NCBI GenBank assembly: GCA_001599595.1
Contig: BCHH01000013.1
Location: 831,538-895,537 of the forward strand
Direction: 5' to 3'
DNA from: Beverwykella pulmonaria
Taxonomy: Eukaryota; Ascomycota; Dothideomycetes; Pleosporales; Melanommataceae
Length of the DNA stretch: 64,000 bases
Both the position numbers and the translations under genes were made by a program. The notes beneath the pieces are model-generated. The model saw nothing but the letters and a program-made list of their open reading frames with translations, was not told the origin of the DNA and did no database searches. Below, piece by piece: positions 1 to 9,299 of this stretch (the first letter of the stretch is position 1; every line of letters starts with the position of its first letter).

Positions 1-1014
1 CGTTCTGAAGTAAGGTAGTCTGGGAAGGTGCCCTCAGTCCCGGGGTATAGTAAAGTGGATTCGAGGGTGGCTGCTTGGCGTCATGTTGACTGTTTGTAGC
101 ACCTTGAGCCAGGCTTTTGTAGCCATATTCGACATTCTGGATGTAGTATCGAGCATCATGCGGATTGGGATGGTGCTGCGTATACATCGCATCTTGACAC
201 ACTTCCCCGAAAGCGACAGCGAAGCCCGTATTTCCCTGGCGAGAATTCCGGGCTTCTTGAGTGAAGTATCGTGAGGCGTAGGAATCGGCGGATGCTGCCT
301 TTGTCGAATCTCCTGGCCTTGGGTCATAGAATCTACCTCGCTAGACATTTGAGCGTTCCTGAACTGGCTGGTATGATCGAACATATAGCTCATGTCCATG
401 GGTTCCATCTTGATGTTAGGGTATTCGCTATCGCGATGATGATCTATGTCCACAGAAGTGACCTTGCCGGCGCCTGCTTTGCGCGTGAGCTGATTGCTGA
501 GATTAGACATACGGCACTTATCAGCGGAGTGCATTGAATTGTCTCCCTCCTGCGGCAACTCTCCCGTCTCACGGTGGTGATGTTGATACTGCTCCGGAAA
601 AGCCGCATCGTGTACTCCAATTTCTGCGATAAGCTGGTTGTCCGCGTTGAGCATCCGATTCGCTTCCATGTGCTCTTCCTCAGTGCCAAATGTTCCCATA
701 TCTCCCTCCTCTTGATCCCGACCCTGACCCTGATCGTGTTTCATGAAGTCCGGCTCGCCCAATTCTACTCCTGTCCCTGCTCCATTGGTGTACTGACCAA
801 CGGGATTAAGGATCAGGTTCATGTCCATATGCTTAAGGTCACTGCCCTGTTGCTGTGCCTCTTCCCTGTTGTGATCCCTCTGAAGGCTCTGATTTGTGAA
901 ATAAGTCTCACCGGGCTCTGGTCCTCCTCCGTCGGGCCGGGTCGTGTTGTTACTGCTGGTAGCTTTAGATTGGCCATTTCTACCGCTATTCCACAGCCAC
1001 TGTAATAGTGTCAT
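1..1014 (-). CDS. Partial unknown His/Gln-rich protein, runs off left edge
   Basis: The ATG is at 1014 and the reading frame is open for about 226 codons of low-complexity sequence rich in Gln, Asp, His, Met and Asn, with motifs such as NIKMEPMDMSYMF. Below about 235 the convincing reading is in another frame (Tyr/His/Gln-rich, containing ARYYIQNVEYGYKSLAQ) and stays open to base 1, so the gene continues outside the window. A phase-0 intron at 236-336 (GTAGAT to CGCCAG) would join the two; a real one-base indel is the alternative. The composition resembles the disordered parts of fungal transcription regulators, but no domain is recognisable and I do not assign a function. Confidence 0.5.
236..336 (-). 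other. Proposed intron explaining a frame change
   Basis: On the minus strand the proposed intron starts GTAGAT and ends CTCGCCAG. It is 101 nt long and phase 0. It was chosen because it links two coding-looking frames, not because the splice signals are strong. Confidence 0.35.
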
Positions 1015-2002
1015 TGTCGTTGCTTCTAGAAGTTGTGGGTTGTGGTCAATTGATTAAAGGTCGTCGGCGCCGAAGCTGTTTTTGTCAAAATAGGAAGTGA
1101 GGTGTTGGGTGTTTGCAGGAAGCTGTCGATGTGGTCTTATGGCTGCGTAGGATTATTAGCTCGCTAGACACAAATATTTTGCTCTAAGGTCGCTCTAGAA
1201 AGGCCATCAAACTCACTTTCACTCCTACTTCTCTCTCACCCCTCTGACTCGAGGCACGTGCCCTTACGTTTGACATGATTGAGGTGATAGTGAAGGCTGA
1301 AACCTCGCTGAAAAACCGATACCGGCGATGACGCATAGCTTCGGCGAGAAGGCCGACAGAGGTGGCGGTGTGAGGAGTGTCGAAGTGAGTTGGCATCTGA
1401 AGTCGTTTGATACCATAGCGTTGTTCTCCTCGGGTAGAACGAAGGAAGAAATCGTAAGATAATAGTGGACTGAGTACTGAGCGGGATGTTGAGAGTTTGG
1501 GTAAAGTGGAGAGAGTAATGCTTGATGGGGAAGGCGTGAATGTGGTTGGCGTGAGACTACGCCACCGAATGTCTTCGATGAAGGTAGAATCGCTGTAATA
1601 TGTATGTTCATGAGAGGTATGGGGCTCAATAGCGGACGAATATGCGCATGTTTGGGGTGGAAGAAAAGGAATGAGACGAAATGGTACTGTGATGAGCGAA
1701 CACGAACCTTGGGTATATTGAGATATCGAGACACGCGGTGATGCGACTCCAAAAATTTGTGAACGGTAAGTAGAATGCAATCCAAGCAACGCCCAAAATA
1801 ATGTTGTGTGCGAATTATCGGATCTCGGCAAGAGCTCTGCAAGTCGTAGGAAGCTGGAAAACAGATTATCTGTTCATGTCAGTGATATTTGCAATATCTA
1901 CCAGTATAAGGACGCGAGTTGGAAGCTCCCTGATGTCTATCTATGTGTTAAATTTCTATCGTGGTATCTCCATTCCCATGGCCATCAATGACAAGATGCT
2001 GC
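1015..2002. other. Intergenic, no gene seen
   Basis: This holds the 5' region of the first minus-strand gene and the 3' flank of CFD1. Open frames on both strands here have no recognisable protein content. Confidence 0.5.
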
Positions 2003-2974
2003 CTAATTCCGACCATGAATATCAACAACCAACTTCCCCACAATCCCATCAAACAACGGAAATAGCGAGCAATCTCGATATTTATCAACCAGCAACTCTT
2101 TCCTCTCCCCATCCACATTCCCATTCACCGCTCCATTTGCGCCCTCCTCTTTCTCCTTTCCCACATGCGTCCCCTCCACTACCGTCCCCTTCGGATACAC
2201 CGGCCTCGTCCCCTCCTCAATCAGCATCACAAACGCAGGATCAATCGGCACGCTGCCTAAAAAAGGGACCTCAAACTCATTCGCCATGACCTGGCCGCCG
2301 CCCTTACTAAACACATTCGTGCACTCGCTGCAATTCGGACACACGAACCCTGCCATATTCTCCACCACGCCGAGCACGCGAATCCCCGTCTTCTTGCAGA
2401 AATTTAGCTCCTTCTTGACGTCCGAGATGGAGATAGCTTGGGGCGTAGTCACAACCACCGCGCCGGCGAGCTGGTTGGGCGGTGCTGTGGGTGCACTCGT
2501 CTGTTTAAGAAGCGTCTCAAGGAGGGAAATATGCTCGTCCGAGGTGCCAGGCGGGGTATCAATGAGCAGGAAATCGAGTTTCGGCCACAGCACATCCGTC
2601 AGAAATTGGCGCACCATAGCCGTCTTCTTCGGCCCACGCCAAATCACCGCATCGCTGCGCGACGCAAGGATAAAACCGAGTGACATGCATGACAGGGCGC
2701 CAATGTCCTTCGCCGTAGACCGGTTGTGTGGGGCGAGCGTCTGCGCATCGTGGACGGGGACTGGTATCCAACCACCAGGTGCCTGGCGCACCTTTGCCTC
2801 CTCGATGCCGAAGAATCGTGGTATGGATGGGCCCGTGAGATCGATGTCGAGAACGCCGACAGAGTAGCCTTGCAGTGAGAGCGTGAGCGCGAGCTGGGTT
2901 GTAATGCTGGATTTGCCGACCCCGCCTTTGCCGGAGAGGACTAACACGATGTTTTGGATGTTTTGGAGGGGCAT
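2003..2974 (-). CDS. CFD1: Cytosolic Fe-S cluster assembly P-loop NTPase Cfd1 (NUBP2)
   Basis: This single-exon 323-residue protein belongs to the Mrp/NBP35 ATPase family. The deviant Walker [11 protein letters not shown] is at residues 14-23, with [15 protein letters not shown] at about 137-151. The C-terminal cysteines of [13 protein letters not shown] (C212, C215, C218) are the family ligands for the bridging 4Fe-4S cluster. The protein lacks the N-terminal four-cysteine ferredoxin-like extension of Nbp35, which marks it as Cfd1. By family knowledge it forms the Cfd1-Nbp35 scaffold of cytosolic Fe-S assembly. Length matches the family. Residues 255-290 or so form an acidic, Gly/Lys/Glu-rich insert before the C-terminal KYRDCSLF segment. 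The start is the first ATG, right before the conserved [11 protein letters not shown] strand. Confidence 0.93.
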   Translation of the reverse strand: MPLQNIQNIVLVLSGKGGVGKSSITTQLALTLSLQGYSVGVLDIDLTGPSIPRFFGIEEAKVRQAPGGWIPVPVHDAQTLAPHNRSTAKDIGALSCMSLGFILASRSDAVIWRGPKKTAMVRQFLTDVLWPKLDFLLIDTPPGTSDEHISLLETLLKQTSAPTAPPNQLAGAVVVTTPQAISISDVKKELNFCKKTGIRVLGVVENMAGFVCPNCSECTNVFSKGGGQVMANEFEVPFLGSVPIDPAFVMLIEEGTRPVYPKGTVVEGTHVGKEKEEGANGAVNGNVDGERKELLVDKYRDCSLFPLFDGIVGKLVVDIHGRN

Positions 2975-3439
2975 AGTGGAGGGATCAGTCGGGGGCGGGG
3001 GAGAGGAGGGGCAGAGGGTGGAGTTTGCAGCGGGGAGTCATGGTCGTGGTGAGTTGAGGTTTACAATGCGCTTTGAAATCGAGGAAGTGGCGGTGCCAAG
3101 ACAGCGCGCAACAGCAGAAGATTACAACAGAAACACTATGTCGGGGGACTTTTGACTCCCTTTTGGAGGCACCCAAAGTGCCAAGTCTAATTCCTACAAC
3201 CTTATTAGGACAATTTCCCTAGGAAATCTTCTCCAGGACAATTTTCTTAGGACACTAATAGGACACTAATGTTCCTAGGACGATTTTCCTAGGACGCCAG
3301 TTTTCTAGGTAGCTCGTCAGTGCACAGTATACACAGAGAAAGAGCCATGACTCTCTACTTCTTGTTTCTTGTTTGTTTCCCCGATTAGGGTGGTGCACAA
3401 GATTCACTGTTTCATCTTGGAGCAAAATTTATGATACTG
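2975..3439. other. Intergenic, CFD1 upstream region
   Basis: It contains the presumed CFD1 promoter and a cluster of short imperfect repeats near 3200-3310, annotated separately. No gene seen. Confidence 0.5.
3200..3312. repeat. Imperfect short repeats around CCTAGGAC
   Basis: The block carries several copies of AGGACAATTTTC/AGGACGATTTTC with TAGGAC and CCTAGGAC cores, plus AGGACACTAAT twice in direct orientation. It is a degenerate array with no clean period and no open frame. It may be the remnant of a small element or of tandem slippage. Confidence 0.5.
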
Positions 3440-3688
3440 TTAGTAAATGAGTTCACTTAAGTCAAGGCTGTTCAAATCATTGAAAGTATATTTCCGCTGG
3501 GGCACCACCGTCCAATCATCAAAAATGCCTTCAACCTAGTGCTGTTCCCAACAAGAATCCTCTGCAAGATAGTACAGCTCTTTGTAAACCTCATGTTCAA
3601 CTAACGCTTCAACGGGCATCCAAATCCGCATATTTTCCCGTTGTTCTTGGAAAATCCTCAGCAGTCGTTTCATTCGCGACTGTATCAT
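3440..3688 (-). pseudogene. Small ORF remnant with one in-frame stop
   Basis: Beginning with an ATG only 2 bp beyond the stop codon of the xylanase, an 83-codon frame runs to a TAA at 3440. It is interrupted once by TAG at 3536-3538. The reading looks protein-like on both sides of the stop (MIQSRMKRLLRIFQEQRENM at the start; DDWTVVPQRKYTFNDLNSL after it). I do not recognise the family. It may be the 3' end of a decayed gene, or a small gene with an intron I failed to place. Confidence 0.35.
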
Positions 3689-3690
3689 AA

Positions 3691-4382
3691 TTAGGCCGAC
3701 AAAATAGAATATGGAACCGTGACCTCTGCCTCTCCACTACTATTCAATCCTTCGACAGCAACTATTTGAAAATTGTGTGTCCCGGTCTTCAATCCCAATG
3801 CATGCCAGGCGTCAAAATGATTCTTGACAGTCACAGAACCATTGCTTCTTCTCTGCTCTCGTATGCTGTACACTTGATAGTACACGGTCCCTCCCGGGCT
3901 CAAATGACTCGTTGCCACACGGCCTCTAATGATATGATATAGACTTCCATCGCTAGTTAGGGCACCAAGTTCAGTACCTCCCGGCTGGAATTCCAAAGAG
4001 TGGTTCTCGACGATGTAGTATTCAACTAGAGGGTCTAGAGTCCATCCGTACACGGAGAGGGTAGAAGAGCCCTTGTGTGGATCGAAGGTACCGGTAAAAT
4101 TGACGACTCTGAATATACATGATACGTCTTAGCTACTATATCCCATAGCGAAATCAATGAGTACCTATTCTCCAGTCCAGGGTTCCAGCCTTTCCCGGCA
4201 ACGAAGTTCCCTTCTCCCTCCCAGGACACACGATAGTGACCATCCGTATAGTTGTTGTATGAAACACTGACTCTTTTGTCAGTCCAGAACTGGTCGTAAA
4301 ACGCATCGATTGATAAAGGGTAGTTTAAGATTGGGGGGGCAAAGGTGCTAAGTAGAAGGACAAGAGGAAGTAGGAATGCCAT
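3691..4382 (-). CDS. Secreted GH11 endo-1,4-beta-xylanase
   Basis: There are two exons, 4165-4382 and 3691-4108, separated by a 56-nt intron (GTACTC to TTCAG, branch GCTAAG); together they give 211 residues. The N-terminus MAFLLPLVLLLSTFAPP is a signal peptide. The rest follows the glycoside hydrolase family 11 beta-jelly roll: SYNNYTDGHYRVSWEGEGNF, GKGWNPG, YGWTLDPLVEYYIVEN, TSDGSLYHI, and FDAWHALGLKTGTHNFQIVAVEG. The expected nucleophile is E102 in PLVEYYIVE and the acid/base is E192 in IVAVEG; both are present, so the enzyme should be active on xylan. Length is normal for a single-domain GH11 without a carbohydrate-binding module. The in-frame TTG further upstream is not needed as a start. 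Confidence 0.93.
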
Positions 4383-5398
4383 TTCGATGAACAAGACCTA
4401 AAACTAGGTCTCTCCGGATCTTGAACCAGGGTCGACCGTGTAGAATAAATACCAACGCACGTTTAGCTGTGCCCGCGACGAAAGATGTAGGATGTAACCC
4501 AAATTAGTTTCATTTGCCTAAGTCTTTGATTAATCTGCGTGACCTTTTTACTGCCTTGGCATTTCATTAAGAGCTTCCCCTCAAATGAGTAATTACGCGT
4601 GCTCGTAACCGGTTTACCTCAATCTCGGCTCCCGATATTGCTTCAAGGCCCCCCGCACGAGCCGATTGTATCTGCTCGGCTCGTATCAGGCCACGAACAG
4701 ACGTACTGGCTGCCTGCGGGCGCAAGCGATTATAGCGACAGCGATAAGGCGCTAAAATAAAAGTCCAAAGACGTCAAAATTAAACCTAACTAAAGCCGGT
4801 AGATAATTAGGTCCACACGGGAGTCATTAAGAACATTATAGCCTACCGCAGTGGAAAAGAAAACGATAGGCGGAAACTAGGAAAGCCGTGCACCAGATTA
4901 AGCTGATTGTGGCCGGAGATAAAATAAGAGAGTAGGTAGGTGAAGCATGGAAAGGCGTGGACACCTTAGTAGTAGAGGTGTCGGGGTATGGTTAGAGAAT
5001 TAAGGGAAGAGGGCGAACACTTCATAGACGTCAAAAGCGTTTAAGCTAGGAGTGATGCCCCGATATGGATAAACGCAGGGACTGCACTAAATCCGAAGGG
5101 GGGGTCTCCAGACAGAGATTACGGGTAGATATAGCACGGACAGTTCCATGACTAAGAATTCCAGGAGACGATGACAGAACAGACTTTCCAGACATCTACT
5201 CGTGCCTCATTTCAAATTTTCGAATATCTCAGGCAATTCGGCCACGGTCACAGCTCCTCATAAGAAAATATAGAATTCAAATTACGAAAATTGCATGCCA
5301 ATTGTCCTTCAACGCCCTCTGCATCGAAAGTCATAGCATATACTCATGATGAAATCAACAAAGGAAAATACTATAACCCTTCACATTCCACAACCCAT
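4383..5398. other. Gene-free region, possible repeat relic
   Basis: From about 4620 to 5200 the plus strand is purine-rich with dense stops in all frames. This could be an old RIP-mutated element, but I found no protein motif, terminal repeat or target duplication. The part next to 4383 is the xylanase promoter. Confidence 0.35.
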
Positions 5399-6784
5399 CT
5401 ACTTGCATTTCGGCCTCGTCAACACTGCCTCACAAGTCTGATCACCACAAAGCGTGTCGCACTTCAGTCCCTCTTGAACGTATACGTACGGCTGGCCTGG
5501 GATTTTGATCTGGCGCTTAAAGTCCTTGGGATTGTACCCATCGGCTCTGTATCCGGCTCGGCATGCACAGTAGTAGCCCTTACCGCCGGTAGTTACGCAA
5601 GAAGTCGTGATATCGCACTTATTCTTCTCAGGGTTGAAAGGATCGCAAGGCGTAGGGCATGTATCGGCAAGAGACGGACCGGTGAACTCAGGAGGAACAA
5701 CAGTGGTGATCAAGGTCGTTGGCTCGTCAGTGGGCTGGGCTGGATGGGCGGTGGTGGCTGGAGGTGTGTATGTATAGGGGGGGTAAGGAGTCTTAGTCTT
5801 GTACCTAGTGACGGTCTTGGTCTTCTTGCCACGCTTGGTCGAGGTCTCGATCGGGTTTACGGTTGTTTCAGGCGAGTCGGTGCTTGCGGTGATGGTCGTG
5901 GTTGAAGGCTTGCGGCACTTCTTGGGACACTTCTTCCTCCCTTTTCTATTCTTGCCATTCTTCTTCCCACCCATGGAATCCTTCTTTCCAGGCTTCAACC
6001 AGTCAGGGATGTCGTCGTCTCCATCATTACTGCCATCGTCACCAGGCTGGGGACGACCGGAACTACCATTCTTCTTCTTCGGCCACTTGAAACCCCCAAA
6101 GCCTTGGGGTGCTGGCGTGTCCGTTGGGTTAGCGATGCGGTCCAAGTTCCAGGCGTCATCGCGAACGGCGAAAGGAGGGTAGACAACCGACTCCGTCGGC
6201 GTAGGCCATAGGCCCTTTGGACGCTTTCCACCTTTGTAGCTTTTTGTGACCACTGGGTCAACTGGCGTGGGATCCTCTTCATCAGAATCTTCTGGGCTCG
6301 AAGCGTACTTGCACCACTTTGGGCAGTCGTTACCATCATCGTTGTCGTGGTGTTTTCCTTTCTTCTGCTTCTTGGGCCCCTTGCTATTCCACTCCTCGCC
6401 GGGGTCCTCTCCGTCCCACTCTCCAACTCCATCCTGATCGTCATCGTACGGCGGCCATTGGCCATTAGATGGTGGCCTATTAGCACCGCTGCCACTACCA
6501 GTCTTTCCACTGAATCCAGGCTTACTGGCGCCTGGCTTATCGACAGGTGCAACGAAATTCGCAGTGCGGCCCCCTTCAGATGGGGAAGTTGATGTCTTAG
6601 GAGTCTCGACAACCAGAGGTTGAACAATTGGCACAGGAGAGGCACTATTCTTGGCAGGCGGAGAGCCTACCTGAGGGTGTGGCCTGGAAGGCGGGGGAGT
6701 TAATGAGGGAGCGACAACATCCGTGGGTGCAACCTGCGCGTTCAGAACCCGCAGGAGCATTGTCCCGATTATGAAGGCTTTCAT
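5399..6784 (-). CDS. Secreted Pro/Ser/Asp-rich protein with C-terminal EGF-like cysteine domain
   Basis: This is a single-exon protein of 461 residues. The signal peptide is MKAFIIGTMLLRVLNAQ. A long low-complexity region follows, with PP-rich, acidic (DDDQDGVGEWDGED) and Lys/Gly-rich segments and then Thr/Pro-rich stretches typical of O-glycosylated fungal wall or secreted proteins. The last 90 or so residues form a compact cysteine domain: CPTPCDPFNPEKNKCD, SCVTTGGKGYYCACRAGYR and a final CDTLCGDQTCE. It resembles the EGF-like module in many fungal secreted hypothetical proteins. There is no GPI signal or catalytic motif. The function is unknown; a surface or secreted role is inferred from the layout. 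Confidence 0.75.
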   Translation of the reverse strand: MKAFIIGTMLLRVLNAQVAPTDVVAPSLTPPPSRPHPQVGSPPAKNSASPVPIVQPLVVETPKTSTSPSEGGRTANFVAPVDKPGASKPGFSGKTGSGSGANRPPSNGQWPPYDDDQDGVGEWDGEDPGEEWNSKGPKKQKKGKHHDNDDGNDCPKWCKYASSPEDSDEEDPTPVDPVVTKSYKGGKRPKGLWPTPTESVVYPPFAVRDDAWNLDRIANPTDTPAPQGFGGFKWPKKKNGSSGRPQPGDDGSNDGDDDIPDWLKPGKKDSMGGKKNGKNRKGRKKCPKKCRKPSTTTITASTDSPETTVNPIETSTKRGKKTKTVTRYKTKTPYPPYTYTPPATTAHPAQPTDEPTTLITTVVPPEFTGPSLADTCPTPCDPFNPEKNKCDITTSCVTTGGKGYYCACRAGYRADGYNPKDFKRQIKIPGQPYVYVQEGLKCDTLCGDQTCEAVLTRPKCK

Positions 6785-7284
6785 GATGTCCGGCCGTTAA
6801 ACACAAAAAAGAGAGACAGTGTACAGTGTGTCCAATTGAATGAGTGTGCAGGTTGAAACGAGTGATGAAAAAGAACTACGATCTAAACATTGTGTGAGAC
6901 ATGAAAGTCACAAAGTTATAGCCCTGGTGGTCGAATTCTTCGTGCCCAAAATCAAAACAAACAACTTTGGGAGCAGTGGAGTAATGCTAGCTTGATCTAG
7001 CAAGTCGACGCAGATGATCTTGCGGGAAATGGCAGTGGATTGGATGGGGTGATGTTGCCGAGTAGCCGTGTTTGGAGGAATGCATCGTTCATGTTCTGTC
7101 TCCCTATATTGACGTTGGAATGTGGGATCACAGCGACCACACATGTGACGCTAGCGCGGTTTAGCACTTTATTGACAATCCAGTCAGTTCTGTCGTTTGG
7201 CATTCCAAATATCGTTGCAATTTGCTTAATCTCCATGAATGCATTGCTATAGTGAAGCAGCTCTGCCTGTCTTTCGATTTGGTC
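6785..7284. other. Intergenic, no gene seen
   Basis: This is the upstream region of the secreted EGF-like protein and the 3' flank of the dioxygenase gene. Open frames on both strands look spurious. Confidence 0.5.
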
Positions 7285-8289
7285 TCACGGCATTCCAGCA
7301 CGAAAGTCCGTCTGTTCGTTCAACCCCCAAGCAGTCGATGAACCATCGTGGACAGTTGCTCGTCTCATATCACGCACGAACTTTCCTTCGAAAGAGCCTC
7401 GACACACTTTGTGCATGACGCATGTATTGTCCTGCCAAGATCAATTGCGGTGCTTTCTTCCTTGATTGAAGAGCCAACTTACCCAGACGATGATATCGCC
7501 GTTATTCTCCCATTCAACTTCGAACGTGTATTTCTTTTGAGTGGCATGTCTCAGCAGCTCTCGGATCAGCTCCTGGCCCTGCTCTTTCTCTAGCCCTTCT
7601 ATGTGATGTGCGTGATGGGCAATGTAAAGATTGGTTCTTCCACTTGGTTCATGCAGTTGTACCAGTTTGTGCCGGGCCATGAAGTTTCTTTCGGGATCAA
7701 TGTCTTTCAGAAACTCACAGTCGGGGGCTGCTAACTTTCTGCTATGCCACAAGGAATGGCAAACTACAAAGTCGTTGATCTTCTCCTTGGTCCCGTGATC
7801 GAGGTCTTCGTAAGCCGCTCTTGTATCTGCGAATGCCGTAGCACCGCCTGTGCCCTTAGGAGGCAGCTGGTGTGCTCGAAGTACAGAATACCCTGCTCGT
7901 CTGGGGTTGAAGGCGGAGTCAACGTGGAAGAGGCCGTTACCCAATCCCAACTGGAACCTCAGGCTGTCTGTCGCGACCACATTCCCGTCGTCATCAAGGT
8001 TACTCACGTCAAAGAGCTCTGTATATGGCGCAAGTCTATGCTTCCGTCCCGCTTTGATATACGGAGTGGAATCATCAAGCTCGCCGAGTTGTGCCGCAAA
8101 CGCAATATGTCGCTTGTCATCAAGCTGGGCTCGGCGGAATATGAGAACGCCGTATTGGACCAGCCCGTCACAAATACTGGCGACTGTTTGAGGAGAAACA
8201 GGTTGCGAGAAGTCGACCCCGTCGCATTCAGCACCAAATGTGGGATGTAGAGGCTGGAAGGTGAGCTGCGAGGGACAAATAGGCGCCAT
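7285..8289 (-). CDS. TauD/TfdA-family Fe(II)/2-oxoglutarate dioxygenase
   Basis: The exons are 7483-8289 and 7285-7431, joined across a 51-nt phase-0 intron (GTAAGT to TTGGCAG), giving 317 residues. The fold signature is TFQPLHPTFGAECDGVDF near the N-terminus. The first iron ligands are H122 and D124 in GLFHVDSAFNP. The distal histidine H276 lies in NTCVMHK, and the 2-oxoglutarate-binding arginines in RDMRRATVHD (289-293); both are encoded by exon 2, so leaving the intron in would destroy the active site. Fungal members of this group are usually annotated as alpha-ketoglutarate-dependent 2,4-dichlorophenoxyacetate dioxygenases, but the real substrate cannot be read from sequence. The start is the ATG at 8289; an upstream TTG in frame is rejected. 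Confidence 0.9.
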
Positions 8290-8817
8290 GGTGATGTTGT
8301 GATAGAGCCGCAAAGTTACGATGGTGAGTAGTAGACCTGATGAGGTCTCTAAGAGATAGAAGAAGCATTTGAATATTACTGGAAGCCATGACGCATATCA
8401 TTCACCTTAAGGTATTGAGGTGAGGGGACTGCGGAGATAAGAAGTTGGCCGAGGTGTGGGATGGTGCTAGTACGATTTCGGGCTAGTAGTTACTTCCATT
8501 CAACTTCATACTGACTGCTTTCGACACTGTATAATTACCTGTGGGTTAGAGTAGTCCCGCCCGAGACTCGGCCGAAGAAACGTATTGGGGTTACGGGAGG
8601 TAACCAAGCCACAATTGGAGTCGAGATTGGCAAATAAGGCCTAGCTCGAGATGTTGGGCTGTCTCTTCTACAAAATAGATCGTTCGGCGTTTCCTCCTAG
8701 GAATCTCATGAAAGTTCTTTCCTTTCTCAGGCATTCATTCATGCACTTGTCAGCCTTGCTCAATGCGCCACAGCTACGCCGTACTCAGCCTCGCACATTT
8801 GGGCAGGTTGTCCAGAT
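8290..8817. other. Intergenic, no gene seen
   Basis: Promoter side of the dioxygenase gene; no coding signal. Confidence 0.5.
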
Positions 8818-9150
8818 TCATTGGATCACACTGTTCTGTAGTCGTCGCACACCCTCGGGCATGAGCGAGAACCCTAAAGTGGCTTCGACCATTGCTTCTA
8901 GGTGATCCTGTGATAGATGCTCTGAGTAACTAGTGATGTTCCCAGGTTGCGGCACAGCTTTGCTCGAAACTTCTGAAAGCGCGTACGGGCCTTGCATTGC
9001 CATTAATTGGATACCGCAATCCGCCAACCTCACAAACGGTATCGCTGTAGCCTGAAGGTTGTGTATAAAGTCTTCGAAGCCACGCTTTGTCCATGGTGGT
9101 TCACAAGAAGAGCTGCCGCCTGACTTCGCGACGACGCGACACGCATAAAA
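8818..9150 (-). pseudogene. Orphan 3' fragment of an unknown gene
   Basis: A 110-codon frame ending in TGA reads as ordinary protein (for example EDFIHNLQATAIPFVRLADC, SYSEHLSQDHLEAMVEATLG and MPEGVRRLQNSVIQ), but it has no usable ATG. Two stops (TAA TAA, 9151-9156) close it just upstream, next to the promoter of the plus-strand ATPase gene. It looks like the C-terminal end of a truncated gene. I do not recognise the family. Confidence 0.4.
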
Positions 9151-9299
9151 TTATTACGACGCACGGACCCGCCAGCTCCAACCTTTTCAGCCTTGTTGCT
9201 ATATTTTTCCCACCCTTCACAAACAGCATTCGCAATCCCTTGTTCACTCTCTAGTAACCTTTCATTTTTAACCGTATATAAATCCTCCGTATTATCACA

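Noticed and set aside
1184..1842. Two overlapping minus-strand open frames
   Set aside because: No motif, no splice-compatible neighbour, composition like intergenic sequence.
4620..5200. Relic of a non-LTR retrotransposon
   Set aside because: Purine-rich and stop-dense, but I found no reverse transcriptase, RNase H or end structure to support it.
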